A DNA stretch of 64,000 nt, taken from NCBI RefSeq assembly GCF_011075055.1, contig NC_058143.1, positions 13,593,057 to 13,657,056 of the forward strand, read 5' to 3'. Source of the DNA: Mangifera indica. Its lineage: Eukaryota > Streptophyta > Magnoliopsida > Sapindales > Anacardiaceae. A model generated the notes under the pieces. The model made no database searches, was not told where the DNA came from, and was given only the letters and a program-made list of their open reading frames with translations. Within the stretch, counting starts at the first letter, position 1; each line of letters opens with the position of its first letter. Below are positions 49,241 to 62,361 of this stretch, piece by piece. A program made the position numbers and the translations under genes.

Positions 49241-50158
49241 TCAAGTCTCCTATTAAATTTTTGGAGTACAAACGCAGATTGACTGAGATAAGAGGAAACA
49301 CTGAAAACTTACCTAAATTGTTTGTGTAATGAATTGCCATGAAGCAGGATAGGCCTTTTTTTTATGGATGCCTTAGAATTGTCATTTAGTTATATGACCA
49401 GAAGAGTTTTCAAAAACATATATTATTATTGTCAAAGACATGTTTGAAACGAGAAATCACGCTAATTGAAGATAAAAAACCACAACCACTCTTAGCGTAG
49501 TTAGTGGACCTCCAAAACCCTATGTGGGTGTTTGGTCGAAGGGATTAAGTATTATTTTGATAATTTATTTTTTATTTTTTATATTATTTTGTTTTATTTA
49601 TAATAATAAAGATTTTAGTAGTTTTTTATTATTAATGATAATGTGGTAAATAATATAAGAGGTATTTTGATTATCATTTTTTTCTTAGATATTAAAAGAT
49701 TATTTAGATAATTTTGATTTTATTATAACATATAATTTATATTTTAATTTTTTTAAGACAAAAATAATTTTATTTTCATTTAACATAATAAATAATATAA
49801 AAAATATTTTAGAATAATTATATCTAAAAATATTTAAATAAAATAATATACTATTATTATTTTATTATTTTTAATTAAATATAATAATTATTTATATATA
49901 TATATATTTTATTAAATATTATTAAATATAATAATAATTTATACTTAATTATCTTTAAAGTATGTTCACTTGTTGTATTTATAGGGTTGGTTAAAAAAAA
50001 TAAATATTAATTCATCACAACTTTTCATGTATCGAGGGTAAACTAAATAAAGGTTGAACCACTATTTGCTTAACTTTGACAAAATAACAACTTTTTATTA
50101 TTTTAAATTGAACAAAATTTATTTGTTCACTTGTTGCCAATTTTTATTAATAAAAAAG
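49241..50158. other. 3' region of SerRS and AT-rich spacer
   Basis: Very AT-rich with many homopolymer runs (49540-49960). No gene or definable repeat boundary is seen. Confidence 0.4.
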
Positions 50159-50640
50159 CTTAAAAGACTTATTCCCACTTAAGATTTATTGAAATCTGGT
50201 ATTTGTTAAGTATTAAAAACTCAAACTTTCACTTATGTATTATTAAAATTAATAAAATCAGTTAGTTTTAAAAGTAAAATTGTAGTTTAATTATAATATA
50301 TTACAAAATAATAAAATTTATCTTATTTCTCTTCCTTAGTTTAGAAAATTAATAATTTTTTCTTTAAAATTAAACTTTAAAAAGTTACATTTCTCTCTTA
50401 GAGTTTTATTTTCAACCCATCTTCTCTAACGGTTGAAATTCAACCGTGATTTCTCTTTTTTTGTCATTGATGGTCTTCCTTCGGATGTAATCTCACCGAG
50501 TTAGTACTCCGATTCAACATTCATTTTTTATCTCTAAATGAAGATGTTGTCTTTGTCTTTGACCGAGAGCCATCCTATGTGTAAAGAACTGTCCTGAATG
50601 ACTTTTAAGAAAGTGAAAATTTTGATATTCTGGCTTAATG
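50159..50640. repeat. One-armed remnant of the GGCCAAAG foldback family
   Basis: The left end AAAGACTTATTCCCACTTAAG (one base over the short guide; core GACTTATTCCCAC) and the following AT-rich arm match the 30306 copy. The interior (CATTTCTCTCTTAGAG, TCTCTAACGGTTG) matches the 15827-16667 copy. No right terminus or target duplication was found, so it is an eroded or truncated copy. Confidence 0.6.
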
Positions 50641-50935
50641 AAATAGAGAGCTAGCTAGGTGTAGCAAACAATTGAGTATCGACTAAAGCTTATCAATGCC
50701 AACGTAAAGTAATAGCTTGAGGCGTAAATTAAGCGATTGTCTACGCATAAAAATGGAAAGGGCTCTATATTTCTTGTATGGGAGGGAACATCCATTAAAC
50801 TTTTGTCAAAATTATCATGAGCATGAGACCAACTAAAGATAGCAATTTCAGTTCGAATTTAGGGTCACTAACCCTAATAGAAGGGAGATATTTTGATAGA
50901 AATGGAGAAATAAAAAGGGACGAAAAATATCATTG

Positions 50936-51362
50936 TAATTAGGGATGGGTCAAAGATTGGGATACATGTATCCCCTCCCCACCTCATCCCCGTCCCCTCC
51001 TTGTCTGTGCCCTTGCCTTGGCCCCGTCCCCACCCAATACGAGCACATCCTTATAATTTTAGATTATTTATATTTTTTAAATTTATTTATGTTTTTATTG
51101 TGCATGTTAAAGTGGTTAATATATGATATTCATGACAACTGAAATAGTGAGTTGGTTTTAATTTTAATTAAATTTGTTATTTAATATATTTATGTTGTAG
51201 TTACAGGATATGAAAAGGAAAATTTTCCCTACAGGGATAGAGAATGGATAGGAAGGAGATGAGAAATCATTATCATTTCTGTAACGAGGACAAGCCAGAG
51301 ACGGGAACAAAGATTGAGATTGATATCCTTTTCCTACCTCTTCTAGTTGCCATCCTTAAAAC
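50936..51362. repeat. Possible eroded copy of the ATCCCC-rich hAT MITE
   Basis: The left side TTAGGGATGG and the CCCCTCCCCACC / CCCCGTCCCC words, and the right side GTTGCCATCCTTA, recall the 25369-25970 element in composition and terminal sequence. I find no target duplication, and the arms are not closely matched, so the identity is tentative. Confidence 0.4.
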
Positions 51363-51399
51363 CAACCCTTTTAACTAATAAACAAGTACGTTAATAAAT

Positions 51400-52484
51400 T
51401 ATAGTAAGACTTCGTATTTAAGCAATGTGAGAGTCAAACTTCTTAAAAATACCTTACATGTAGACAACAAAATTATCTGATTCTCATTCACTTCCACAAA
51501 TCAAACATCAATTGTATACTCTTAATCGTAGTAGTTATCACTTTCACCAAGATGAGACAATGCGACATGTAAGCCTACTTTATACTTGCAACAACCCTCG
51601 AAACACACAAAAATGCATATCATAGACAGTTTCGCGTAACAATGCAAAATCTATTGGCATTCAACCGAATTTGAACCTACAAAATTTCAGCAATATTCAC
51701 AAACAAAATAGAGGTTTAAATTCCTAAATTTAACAAATTCACATTGTCATAATCATTAACAATCATGTTTCAAACGATGCAGATTACAATTATAGAATTA
51801 TAATATGATTGATACAAATATACACACACACATTCAATCAAGAAAGGCGGGTATTATTTCATAAATAACCATCTAATTGGCTTTGATACCATTATTAGAG
51901 TTTTTAAGTCATTAGAGACTAGTGAAGGCAGCGAAATATATAAGAAAAATTTTATAAACATTTTGAAAAGCCCATTGGATCACATTTTAGTAGTAATTAT
52001 CCATGAATCATGGTAAAAAAAAACCAATCAATAGTTTCAAAGAAAATAATACTTGCGTTTGGAGGCTCATTTAGTCGTTTTGTGGTAATTTTACTAACCA
52101 ACCAACTATGAGACAATATCTTGGCATCCACATGAAACACGAACGAATAGAGGTTAAAAGTACACATAAGAGTCTACTACAACTCTGTGAACGGGGAGGG
52201 TATTTGGATGAATGGGTATTCATCTTTGTGTTTCAACGAAAAAGTATGAAATTGTGAAATCATGTTCTTATTTATGAGACGCCATGAACGGTCATTCATA
52301 GAGCATAAATAATCATTCATCCTTGATTCTTATCTTATATGATCTATTAAACATTAATATGAATGACTAACAGAGACATTTTTATTAATAAATAAATAAA
52401 TTACATTATACACAAGTATAAACAGACTGGCTTTAGGGCATTATCTTAACAACAACTAGTAAAGGCGGCTTAGAAGATTAGGAT
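51400..52484. repeat. Decayed repeat DNA with a dispersed about 130-bp motif
   Basis: A block at about 51405-51535 (TATTTAAGCAATGTGAGAG, GATTCTCATTCACTTCCAC) recurs at about 53350-53470, 54800-54890 and 57395-57495. Two of these copies bracket the Gypsy remnant and could be relics of its LTRs, but their similarity is limited and the ends are unclear. No gene is seen. Confidence 0.45.
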
Positions 52485-53325
52485 AGAATTACCTCATGGT
52501 GGATCAATGGTTAGTGATGAAATGCTTCAAGAACAAATGGTTGTGATTAAAGACAAATAGTTGTTAGTGGATTTAATAATATTTGATATGCCATATTTCC
52601 ATATGATTTTGGGAATGGATTTCATGGGGAGTTATGGAGCTAAGATTAATTATTGACTTAAGAAAGTTTGGTTTAGTCTCAAGGAAGGTGATGAGTTTAA
52701 GTTCAATGAGGGATGAATAATCAGAAGCATGATGATTAGTGCTATACAAGGCAAAAAAGATGCTTATTAAAGGGAGTGTAGGGTTTTTGGCACATATGGT
52801 GAGTAAAGAGGAAACAGGCCAAAGTATTGAAAAGGCATAAGTTGTTAGAGAGTTTCAAAATGTCTTCTCGAAAGAGTTATCTAGATTATTATTAGAGAAC
52901 GAGGTCGAGTTTAGTATAAAATTGACATCAGACATAACACCAACATCAAAGGCACCCTGCAAGATGGCTCTAGCAAAGGTATATGAGTAAAAAAGGAAAT
53001 TCTAAGAATTGCTTGAGAATGAGTTTATCAAGCTGAGTCACTCTCAAAGAGTTTAATCTTAGTTGTAAAGAAGAAAGATAGATCTTTAAGAATATATATA
53101 GATTACAGAGAGTTATATAAGGTAATCATAAAGAACAAGTCACCTACCCCAAATCGATGATTTATTTAATCAATTGATAAGAGTTGTGACTTTCTTGAAG
53201 ATTGATCTGATACCTAAGCTACCATCAAATTAAGATAGTTGAGTAAGATATACCCAATACAACATTCAAGACAAGATATGAACACTTCGAGTTTGTGGTA
53301 ATGCCCTTCGAATATAGTAGCAAAC
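52485..53325 (+). pseudogene. Decayed Ty3/Gypsy protease-reverse transcriptase remnant
   Basis: Plus-strand reading gives, in order, ILGMDFMGSYGAKINY (retropepsin-like aspartic protease tail), FQNVFSKELSRLLLENEVEF and LTSDITPTSKAPCKMA (RT leader), then LVKKKDRSLRIYIDYREL with IIKNKSPTP (RT N-terminal motif). Many stops and frame shifts follow, and the FDDD-type catalytic motif was not found before the similarity ends. The order protease then RT, with this wording of the RT leader, is that of Ty3/Gypsy elements. Confidence 0.7.
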
Positions 53326-53494
53326 AAGTAAGCTAATAAATCACAATGAAACTATATATTTAAGCAATGTTACACCCAAGCATTTTAAAAATACTTCACA
53401 TATAGACGGTAAAGTTATCTAATTCTCATTCATTTCCACAAGTCAGACATTAATTGTATTCTCCTAACTTTGAATAACTTGCTTATGGGAGAGT

Positions 53495-55535
53495 GTTCCA
53501 TGATTGTAAACAAATTTAACATCGGAAATGTTATATAATTTTTCCCTCTCACCAACATTTAAGTATGATTTGTCTCTGTAATTTTTTATATGTTGACTTC
53601 ATACTAGAGTCATCTATAGGGGCAACCAAATTAGTCAAATCAAAATCGAAACTATCAAGTACCCAACTTTTGGTTTGGATTCCTATTAAGAGCTAGTTTG
53701 TCCCAGGTAAGTTTTGGTTTTAATTTTATAGAACTGGCTGTTTCTAGTTCTAGTTTTTGTTCCACCTAATAAATAAAAAAATTGGAACCAAATTGATAAC
53801 TAATGATTTGTCTAAGTAGTTGATGAAAACCGTGGTGCTTTGTTTCTATTCATTTGGAAGAGCACAATTCATTCATGAAAATGATATTGGAGTGAAAAAA
53901 ATTAGGTGATACGCAGGAATTAACAAGAGTCATCATTCTATATCATAATGTCACCTATGATTCAAATTGCATACAAAGACATTCGTCTAGTCTGCCTATT
54001 TTTCTATCAAATAATGTCACAGACAAGAAATTCTTTTAGCTTGATTGTTTCAAATGTTGGTTTCATGGTCACAACCAATGAATGCCCTCCACTTGCATCT
54101 ACATATAAAGTCAGCTGTTGCCTTGAGCCCGGTTAATCTCCTCACTTCCCATTAAGGCCACATCTACTTATAGCACAAAACGAATCTATTGTGTTAACAC
54201 TATAAATACACTAGAAGTCTTCACATATATTCATCAACTGAATTTGAGAAGAAAAAAGATAATGATATAGATCAAAAGAATTGACGACATGTATCAAAAG
54301 AAATGGTTGGTAGTTTATGAGCTTAATTGACATAGCGTCTTGTAGGAGGTACCATCAAATGGATATTGTTATGCGCATATTAATGAAGAAGGGAAGAACG
54401 TTACGAAGGTGAACATGTATGTATAGGCCAAAAGACTTTATTCCTACTCTAGGTATAAGAAAATTTTAAACTCATATCCGTCAATTTTCAAAAACTTAAA
54501 TACTCATTTATCACTCAACTTTTATTAGAATTTTCTGTTAAAGTAAGGATAAAACTATTATTTTATCAGAAATATTTAAAAAATTAAAAATTAATCTTAT
54601 TTAATCTTTTTGAATTTGAAAAACTAACAATTTTACTTCTGTCTCAACTTTTTTAATTTTGAAAAATGAATTTTCCCCCCAAATCTCTAAAGTTTCTTTC
54701 TTCCTTCTCCAACGATCATCTAAAGACTAGACAAAAAGATATCTCTCATCTTTGGCAGACAACAAATAACCCTTTGAACAATAAGACTACATATGCAAGA
54801 CTACCCGTCAACATTTTAGAAATATTTCAGATGTAGACAGCAAAATTCTCTAATTCTCATTCATTTCCACAAATCAAACAATTTTAACATCGGAAATGTT
54901 ATATAATTGTTCTCTCCCACCGGCATTTAAGTATTATTCGTCTTTGTAATTTTATATAGGCCGACCTCAGGTCAGAGTAATCTATCTGAGTCATCTCTCA
55001 CCAACATTCAAGTATCATCTGTCAGTCATAAGTATAGTCTTTCTTTAGTCTGGTAATTACGCAACTTGTGCTTCAAAGGGAATATTGAAGCAGATCACCA
55101 CGAGAATTGACAGGCATACAACCGAAGGCTTTTGTTCTTATCAGTGTAAATAAGAATTAACGGAATCGTCAGCAACCAATCTCCAACAACAAGCACTGCT
55201 GGCACTTGATGAACGAACAAAGAAGACAACAAATAGTGGCCACTTAATTAAAGAGCACATTGTATTAAATTACTGGGAAAATATTGTTAATACAGCAATT
55301 ATGGATTTAATTTCATAATAATTGTCTTTTAACACGATTTCATAATATTGTTTAAAATATAAAACCCTGGTGGTTGAATTGATTGTGATTATTTTTGTTT
55401 CAATTATTGGTTATGGGCATAATTAAGAAGGGAAGAACATTATGAAGGTGAACATGTACTTATATGTACAGTGAAGATAGAGAGAAAACCACATTGCAAA
55501 GAAAAGGAAGCGACTAGAGATACTGATATCATTAA
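53495..55535. repeat. Segmental duplication, unit A
   Basis: This segment matches 56155-57498 plus 62693-63290 along its length. Examples are GGAAGAGCACAATTCATTCATG (53856 region; core GAAGAGCACAATTC), CATTAAGGCCACATCTA and CAGTGAAGATAGAGAGAAAA (a 20-base guide near 55470). It differs by an insertion of foldback-family sequence at about 54420-54790. It contains no supported gene; the short open frames are not conserved between the two copies. Confidence 0.75.
54421..54790. repeat. One-armed foldback-family insertion in unit A
   Basis: It begins TAGGCCAAAAGACTTTATTCC (guide GGCCAAAAGAC), matching the family left end, and runs through the AT-rich arm to a TTTCTTCCTTCTCC block. Unit B lacks this stretch, which makes it a probable insertion after the duplication. 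No right terminus was found. Confidence 0.6.
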
Positions 55536-56154
55536 ATAATATTTACAAGGATCAGAACGATTACTACAATAGTAAATACAATCGAAACATGGCAAAATTG
55601 CAGAGGTTGTATTTCTCTGATATCTGGAGAGGTACAGCAACTATTGTAGCTTTTGTATTCTTGATACTCACTCTTATACAAACCATAACTTCTTTGAAGT
55701 AATTGTGAATTAGTTGTTTTGCATTTGAAGCTTTGTCCGTTTATTATTAATAATAAAATCTTTCTATTTACTTATTATTCATTTCTAATGTATATTTATA
55801 TGTTCAGTCATATACCATGATAGCCTCTTTTGTTTTTAAGCCACTGATTTACTATAATCACTTTTTATGACATGCCTTCTATTAATTATTGCTAAATCTA
55901 ATACCGTCCTTTAACCTACCAAGAAAATTTTTGGGCTAAACCAATTTAAGTAGGTCTTGCTGCCGTATTCTTAAGAAACATATAGCATATATTGATTTGA
56001 TAATTGTTCAGATGAGATAACCAACAACCTTCTCGCATATTCATTTTTTCACCCTTGGATAGGTTCAAGATGGGGTCAACCACTAAGGAGGGATAAGATT
56101 CTAAATTAGTTGGTCTAAGATTCTTTTATATTAAAGAGAGAGCTCATACTATTC
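55536..56154. other. Spacer between the duplicated units
   Basis: AT-rich with no recognisable gene or repeat boundary. Confidence 0.4.
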
Positions 56155-56207
56155 AAACCCTGGTTTGTTCAATGATTGTTGACAATTTTAACATTGGAAA
56201 ATGCAAA

Positions 56208-56543
56208 CTCATATCTAGGGCTAGACTCGAGTCGAGCCAACTTGAGCTCAAGCTCAGCTCGGCTCGATTTGAGCCCGAAATGAGTTGGGTTCTGCTCGGC
56301 TCGATCGAGCTCAAGCCGAGCTTGAGTTGGCTCGGTAGATTTTTTTTTAAAAATTTTTTATACAAAACGACGTCATTTTGATCTATATATATACAAAACG
56401 ATGTCATTTTGATATGAAAAACGAGCCGAACTGAGTAGTAAACGAGCTGAGCCGAACTCGAGCCGGCCATAAATAAACCGAATCGAGCCCGAGCTGGCTG
56501 TGAGCCAAGCTCGACTCAGCTCGAATCCAACCCTACTCATATC
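56208..56543. mobile_element. hAT-type MITE, GAGCC-rich palindromic, copy 2
   Basis: The element spans 56216-56535 (320 bp) between perfect 8-bp target duplications CTCATATC (56208-56215 and 56536-56543). Its termini are TAGGGCTAGACTCGAGTCG on the left and TCGAATCCAACCCTA on the right. The arms are again built of CGAGC/GCTCG words. The centre carries two copies of CAAAACGA(C/T)GTCATTTTGAT. Its architecture matches the 1571-1902 copy, so the two define a family. Confidence 0.88.
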
Positions 56544-57498
56544 AAAGTCATCTATAGATGTGAGCAAATTAACCAAATCAAAATCGAAACTATCATGCAC
56601 CCGATTTTTTTGTTCTAATTCCTATCAAGAACTTGCTTGTCCCAAGTAAGTACTGGTTTTAATTTTATAGAACCAACCAATTCTAGTTCTGGTTCTATCT
56701 AATAAATAACGAAATCGAAACTGAATTGATAACTAATGATCTATCCAAGTAGTTAACGAAAACTGTGGTGCTTTGTTTCTATTAATTTGGAAGAGCACAA
56801 TTCATTCATGAAAATGTTATTGGAGTGAAAAAAAATTAAGAGATACGCGGGAATTAACATGAGTCATCATTCTGTATCATAATGTCAACCTTGATTCAAA
56901 TTGCATACAAAGACATTCGTTTGGTATGCCTGCCTTTCTATCAAATAATGCCACAGACAAAAGCAATTCTTTTAGCTTGATTGTTTCAAATTTAGCTTTC
57001 ATTTAATGGTCACAACCAATGAATGCCCTCCACTTGCATCTACATAAAGTTAGTTGTTGCCTCGAGCCCGGTTAATCTCCTCCCTTCCCATTAAGGCCAC
57101 ATCTATTTATAGCACAAAACGAATCCATTGTGTTAACACTATTAATACACTAGAGGCCTTCACGTATTTTCATCAACTGAATTGAGAAGAAAAAAAATTG
57201 ATGTATATCAAAAGAAATGGTTGGTAGTTTGACGTAGCAAATTGTAAGAGGTACCATCAGATGGATATTGGCTATGCACAAAAGGAAGAATATTATAAAG
57301 GTTATCAGAGGTTAACAAAACTAGTGAAATATTAGAATTTATAAGAAAAAAGTCTGGGCTCGAGTTTTTGTTACGCTTTTAAAGATAAGACTACATATTT
57401 AAGCAATGTGAAACTCAAACTTTCTAAAAAAACTTAACATATAGACAGGAAATTATTTTTAATTCTCATTCATTTTGCACAAATCAAACAATTTTAAT

Positions 57499-57824
57499 TA
57501 CCAAAAACTGAGAGAGCAGAGTTGGTTCAATATGGTAAACCAGAGAAGCTCAAGAAAAGTAAGAAAGAATTTGTTTTCTATTATTTGTATATTCAATCTT
57601 TACATGCAATAACTTATATACTGTGAATTGTAACCTATCTTTGGTAACATAATATTTGTACAAAAGAAATGGAAGAAGAATAATCTGTTTCATCAATACA
57701 AACATGATTTCTAGGGATATGATAGCTAATTATATGGTATATGATATGGGTGATGATCTGCATGAATTCTGGGATATGATTTGCATGATTTCCAAGGATT
57801 TGGATGTGATTCTGATTTCCAATA
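57499..57824 (-). repeat. 3' LTR of the Copia element
   Basis: 326 bp, matched by 62362-62687. On the coding strand it starts TATTGGAAATCAGAATC and ends TTTTTGGTA, so the usual TG...CA ends have each drifted by one base. Confidence 0.9.
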
Positions 57825-57836
57825 CTCCTCCTCAAG
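57825..57836 (-). other. Polypurine tract
   Basis: On the coding strand CTTGAGGAGGAG lies directly against the 3' LTR, the expected place for the plus-strand primer of an LTR retrotransposon. Confidence 0.8.
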
Positions 57837-57888
57837 CTGGTGGTTTGTAGATGTCATAAACTCCAAGCTTGTGTAAGAGATAAAAATG

Positions 57889-58275
57889 TTATCTTGATCC
57901 CAAAGGTTTGGTGAATATGTCAGCCAACTGTTTTGTGGTTCGAATGTGGTAAGGTTTTATTAATCCTTCCTGTATCTTGTCTCTTACAAAGTGACAGTCG
58001 ATTTCTATATGCTTAGTTCTTTCATGGAAGACTGGATTGGTAGAGATATCATTTGCTGCCTTATTGTCACAGTAGAGTTCAACTGGTTCTGAGATTATCA
58101 CGCCCAAATCCTTCAACAGACCACGAATCCATATTATTTCATAAGTAGTTTTTGCCATTGCCTGATATTCTGCCTCAACTAAAGAGAGAGAGACAATAGT
58201 TTGCTTCTTCATTTTCCATGAGATAAGGGAATCCCCAAGTTTGACATAGAAGCTTGTTAGTGATTTCCTTGTCAT
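57889..58275 (-). pseudogene. Copia RNase H domain
   Basis: Reads LVEAEYQAMAKTTYEIIWIR, VELYCDNKAANDISTNPVFH, ERTKHIEIDCHFVRDKI and ends QLADIFTKPLG. These are the conserved RNase H blocks of Copia polyproteins. It is cut from the RT part by a TAG codon at about 58276-58278, at the place where the family normally has Trp after CDSD. Confidence 0.88.
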
Positions 58276-58278
58276 GGG

Positions 58279-59300
58279 ACATGTACCCTAGTCTGAGTCG
58301 CAGTAAGTCGTTACTTTCAGGTTTTTATCTCGAGAGAATAATAACCCTAGACCTGGACATCCTTTTAGGTATTTAATCACTTTTAAGGCTGCATCCATGT
58401 GAGACTGCTTTGGTGCATACATGAATTGACTAAGGTTCTGAACTGCATAACTAATGTCTGGTATGGTCATTGTGAGATAGATTAGTCGTCCCACTAGTCG
58501 TTGATATTCGAGATAATCCTGTAGTGACGAGTCTTCTGTTGTTTCACTGTTATGATCATACTCTTGACTAGTGAGTTTGACATTTTGTTCTACTGGGATT
58601 GTACTTAGTTTGTGAGCAGATAGTCCAGTGTCTGCTATTAATTCCAAGGCATATTTTCTTTGGCTGAGGACGATTCCATCTGCAGATCTAGCAATTTCAA
58701 TCCCCAAAAAATATTTTAGAGATCTCAAATCTTTTATCCTGAATGACTTATGGAGGTGAGTTTTCAGCTCTTCTATGACGATTGTGTCATTCCCAGTTAT
58801 GAGGATATCATCTACATAAACCACTAGGCATATGAATGATTTTTCTTGTCTTTTTATGAACAAGGCATAATCATGTCTTGACTGTTTGAAACCTAACTTA
58901 ATTAATTCTTCTATAATTTTGGTGTTTCATTGTCAGGACGCTTGTTTCAAGCCATACAAGGACTTTCGCAATCGACATACTAGATTCTCCCCCTGTTTGC
59001 GAATTCCTGGTGGAACTTCCATATAGATTTTTTCATCTAAGTCCCCATGAAGAAAGGCATTGTGAACGTCCATCTGATGAAGAGACCAATCATGAGAGGC
59101 TGCAATGGCAAGGAGTGTGCGAACTGTAACATGTTTGATGACAGGTGAAAAAGTCTCTCGGTAATCAAGTCCTTCCTGTTGAGTGAACCCTTTTGTAACC
59201 AATCGAGCTTTATACCGTTCAATGAAACCATCAGCCTAGTGTTTTATCTTAAAGACCCATTTGCAACTGATGGGTTTTCTATAAGATGGTTATGGTACTA
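58279..59300 (-). pseudogene. Copia reverse transcriptase domain
   Basis: The N-terminal block 59202-58933 reads [40 protein letters not shown] and [14 protein letters not shown], followed by TGA, Q, TGA where Trp codons are expected. The 58863-58288 block contains the catalytic YVDDILITGN and continues through DYLEYQRLVGRLIYLTMT and PDISYAVQNLSQFM. The YVDD box is intact, but stops at about 58931-58939 and 58276 prevent translation through the domain. Confidence 0.9.
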
Positions 59301-60866
59301 AGTCCTAGGTTTTATTGAGATACAGAGCTTTTAACTCTTCTGCCATTGTTTGATGCCACTGAGGTAATTGAACTGCTTCTGAATATAAGTTAGGTTCTCG
59401 ATATGTAGAGATGTGATTGATGTAGACTTTGTGCCTTGGAGATAACCTGTCATAATTAATATATTGAGAGATAGCATATGGTTCAGATGAAACAACACAA
59501 ACATAGTCAGTGCTCCAAATATGAGGTTTTTTGGTTCGTGATGATCGTCTCAAAGGAACCTGTGCAGGATCATCAAAGGTAACTGGAACATCCATGGATA
59601 GTGAAGTTGGATCTTGAATAGGTGAAGGTGAGTCAACACCTTATTAGATCCTGTTGATATACCGCTAGTGTTGCGAGACAATAGGATTACATCATATCTT
59701 TCTTCAAGGAATTCATTATGTGTCATCGGTGGTGAACCAATAGGTGTCGTGTCCGTAATCTCATTAGCAAAAGGAAAAACATCTTTATGAAATGTGACGT
59801 CTGTACTGATGAAGAATTTATCTACAACCATATCATAAAGGCGATATCCCTTTTGAAGTAGGAGATATCCCATGAGGACACAACGAGTTGCTCGAGTGTC
59901 AAATTTGTCTATTTACTGAAGTTTGGTGGAGTAGCAGAGACACCCAAATACTTTTAAATTCCTGATGTCTGGTTTTTTGCCAAAGAGAAGTTCATAAGGT
60001 GTTTTGTCACCCAAAACCTTGGTTGGCATTCTATTTATCAGATAGGCTATCGTGACCACACAATCTCCCTAGAATTTAGGTGGTATTTTGGATTGGTGTT
60101 TAAGGGCACGGGCTACTTCTAATAGATGTATATGTTTTCATTCCACAATACCATTCTGTTGTGGTGTGTAAGGGCAACAACTTTCATGTAGAATTCCTTG
60201 AGAGTCAAAGTAGGTAGTGGTGGTATGGTTAAAAAATTCTTTGGCATTATCTATTCAGATTCGCTAGATTTTTGTGTAGAATTGAGTTTAGACCATGGAT
60301 ACGAATTTCAAGAAAAAGGTATGTGTTTGGGCTTTTGAGTTCATGAGGTATAACCATGTAGCACATGAGAAGTCGTCTACTATGGTAAGAAAGTATTTGG
60401 ATCCATCATAATTAAGAGTACTATAAGGTCCCCAAATATTTAAATGTATCAATTGGAATGGTTTTGTGGTTGAAATAGTACTTGTGGGAAAGGTAGTGCG
60501 AGTTTACTTAGTAAGGGGGCAAATGAGACATTTTGGATATGAGATAGTACTTGAATGCCCTAATCTTTGATGAGAAATTAATGACACTTTATTAATTTGA
60601 TTTGTATTACAGTAGGGAAAAGTAATACAAGTTTTATTCAATAAAGAAAATGTCTTGGGGTTCGATATCCAGTAGTATAGCCCATGTTGTTCTTTACCCA
60701 AACCCATCAGATTGTCAGTCGAATGGTCCTGAAATGTGCATATAGTAGATAGAAAGATTACTTTACATTTGTTGTCTTTGCATAATTTGGAAACTGAGAT
60801 GAGGTTAAAACGGAATGTGGGTATACAAAGGGCATTTTTTAGTGTGAGTTTATCTAATTGGACATC
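59301..60866 (-). pseudogene. Copia integrase and linker region
   Basis: 60707-60504 carries the integrase zinc-binding part (SHQRLGHSS ... CLICPLTK). Downstream the integrase core is heavily broken. 59873-59550 and 59595-59305 encode the integrase-RT linker (KGYRLYDMV, FFISTDVTFHKDVFPF, PLRRSSRTKKPHIW). Several stops and frame changes are present. Confidence 0.8.
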
Positions 60867-61085
60867 TCATATTTGTGTAGCTTGAGTTGTGGTCTCATTT
60901 GGTAATTTGATTGGTGTTGGAGGAGACAGATATTTTTTGTTGATACAAAATTCTGGAGAACATATTATATGGTCACTAGTCCCTGAATCTATTATCCAAA
61001 CATCCAAAAAAATAAAAGTATTAAAACACAAAATCGTACCTGCGTAGGGAATGAAGATGTCATTACCCTTTGGTATCTGATTCAA
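60867..61085 (-). pseudogene. Copia aspartic protease remnant
   Basis: Contains WIIDSGTSDHIICSPEF, with the DSGT/DSGA active-site box of Copia proteases, followed by the usual LPN region. Confidence 0.8.
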
Positions 61086-61199
61086 AAGTTGGATTAGTTG
61101 ATCATATTATTTAGATGAAAGTCCGGTTGTAGCTCCTATACTGGTTAAAGCCGTTTGATTTACAGTGGGCCATTCTGCCTTTGTTTTGCTAGATCTAGG

Positions 61200-62270
61200 A
61201 TGACCATGCAGCTTCCAACAAGTGTCTTTGGTGTGATTACGTCACTTGCAATAATCACAATATAGCTTTCCCTTTTGTTTGGGTGGCTGATTGTAATTAT
61301 TAAAATTGCTTGGGACTTGACGAAAATTGTTAAAAGTTTGGGTGCCAAATTGATTTTGAGCTGTGGGCGAATATAAGCTGTTAGATCTCTTGACTCCATC
61401 CTGTCCGTTCAACTTGCCATATAAATTAAAAACTTGAGCTGGCCCTATTTCATTTTCTTCTCTAGGTGCCTCCTTCCTTTGATAAACATTGAGAGCTGCC
61501 ATGCCTTTCTCTTCATGATGGCCGATACTCCTCTGGCTTTCATCTTGGATAGCAAGATGATATACACGTCGCAACGAAGATGCCTCCGCAAAGGTAAGTA
61601 TATGGGTTCTGAAAGCAGCAAATCCTTCATTCAGCCTCATCAGAAAAAACGTCAACCTCTTCCATTCCTTTGCACGTTGAATCTGTCGGAGAACCTCCGG
61701 TGGTGCAATGATTGACTCTTCAATGACATCTAATTCGTTCCAGGTAGTGGAAAGTTTGTTGAAGTAGTTCATGACAGACAAATTTTCTTGTCAGATCTTC
61801 GCAAGGATTTGCCGAACGCTGTAGATCTTTGCAAGATCTAAAACTCCATACATGTCTTTGATGAATCCCCATAACTTGCCAGCGTCTTCTATTGGTGGTA
61901 AACCGACTACAATTTCTTCAGTCAAACAGTTGCTGATCCAGGTTCAAACAAGGGTATTACATCGTACCCAAAAATGGGCAAGATCGGGTTCCGACGACAT
62001 GGGTACAGTGCCATCGATGAATCCAATCTTGTCCTTTACAATGAGCGCTCTTCTGAAATCTCTAGCCCACTGTGCATAATTCTCAGCTCCGGTCAGCTTT
62101 TGTTTTATCAAAACGAGTCCTGGTCCATCCGATGGTGAGGCGTAAAGGACATCCCCAAGCTCCAGTTTATTTTTGTTTGTATGAACCAGTTGAAACGTTG
62201 GCATTTGTGATGTTTCAGTGGTGGATTCAGGCGACACAGGATCGACGGATGTTGCTTTGATTGGCTCCAT
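61200..62270 (-). pseudogene. Copia gag with broken zinc knuckle
   Basis: Starts MEPIKATSVDPVSPE; GPGLVLIKQKLTGAENYAQW and RDFRRALIVKDKIGFIDG mark the gag N-terminal domain. A stop at about 61944-61946, then another near 61790 at a Trp position, precede 61781-61242 (YFNKLSTTWNELDVIEES, FLMRLNEGF). The zinc knuckle CDYCK...HTKDTC follows, with a TGA between the second cysteine and the histidine (about 61245). Confidence 0.85.
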
Positions 62271-62349
62271 CTAACCCGGTTTTTCTTTATGTAGGTTTAT
62301 GGAAGGCAAGATTGGACAGAAGATTAAGGAATGAGCAATTCGGAACCTT

Positions 62350-62361
62350 GCTCTGATACCA
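62350..62361 (-). other. Primer-binding site
   Basis: On the coding strand TGGTATCAGAGC directly follows the 5' LTR. It is complementary to the 3' end of initiator tRNA-Met, the common primer of plant Copia elements. Confidence 0.88.
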
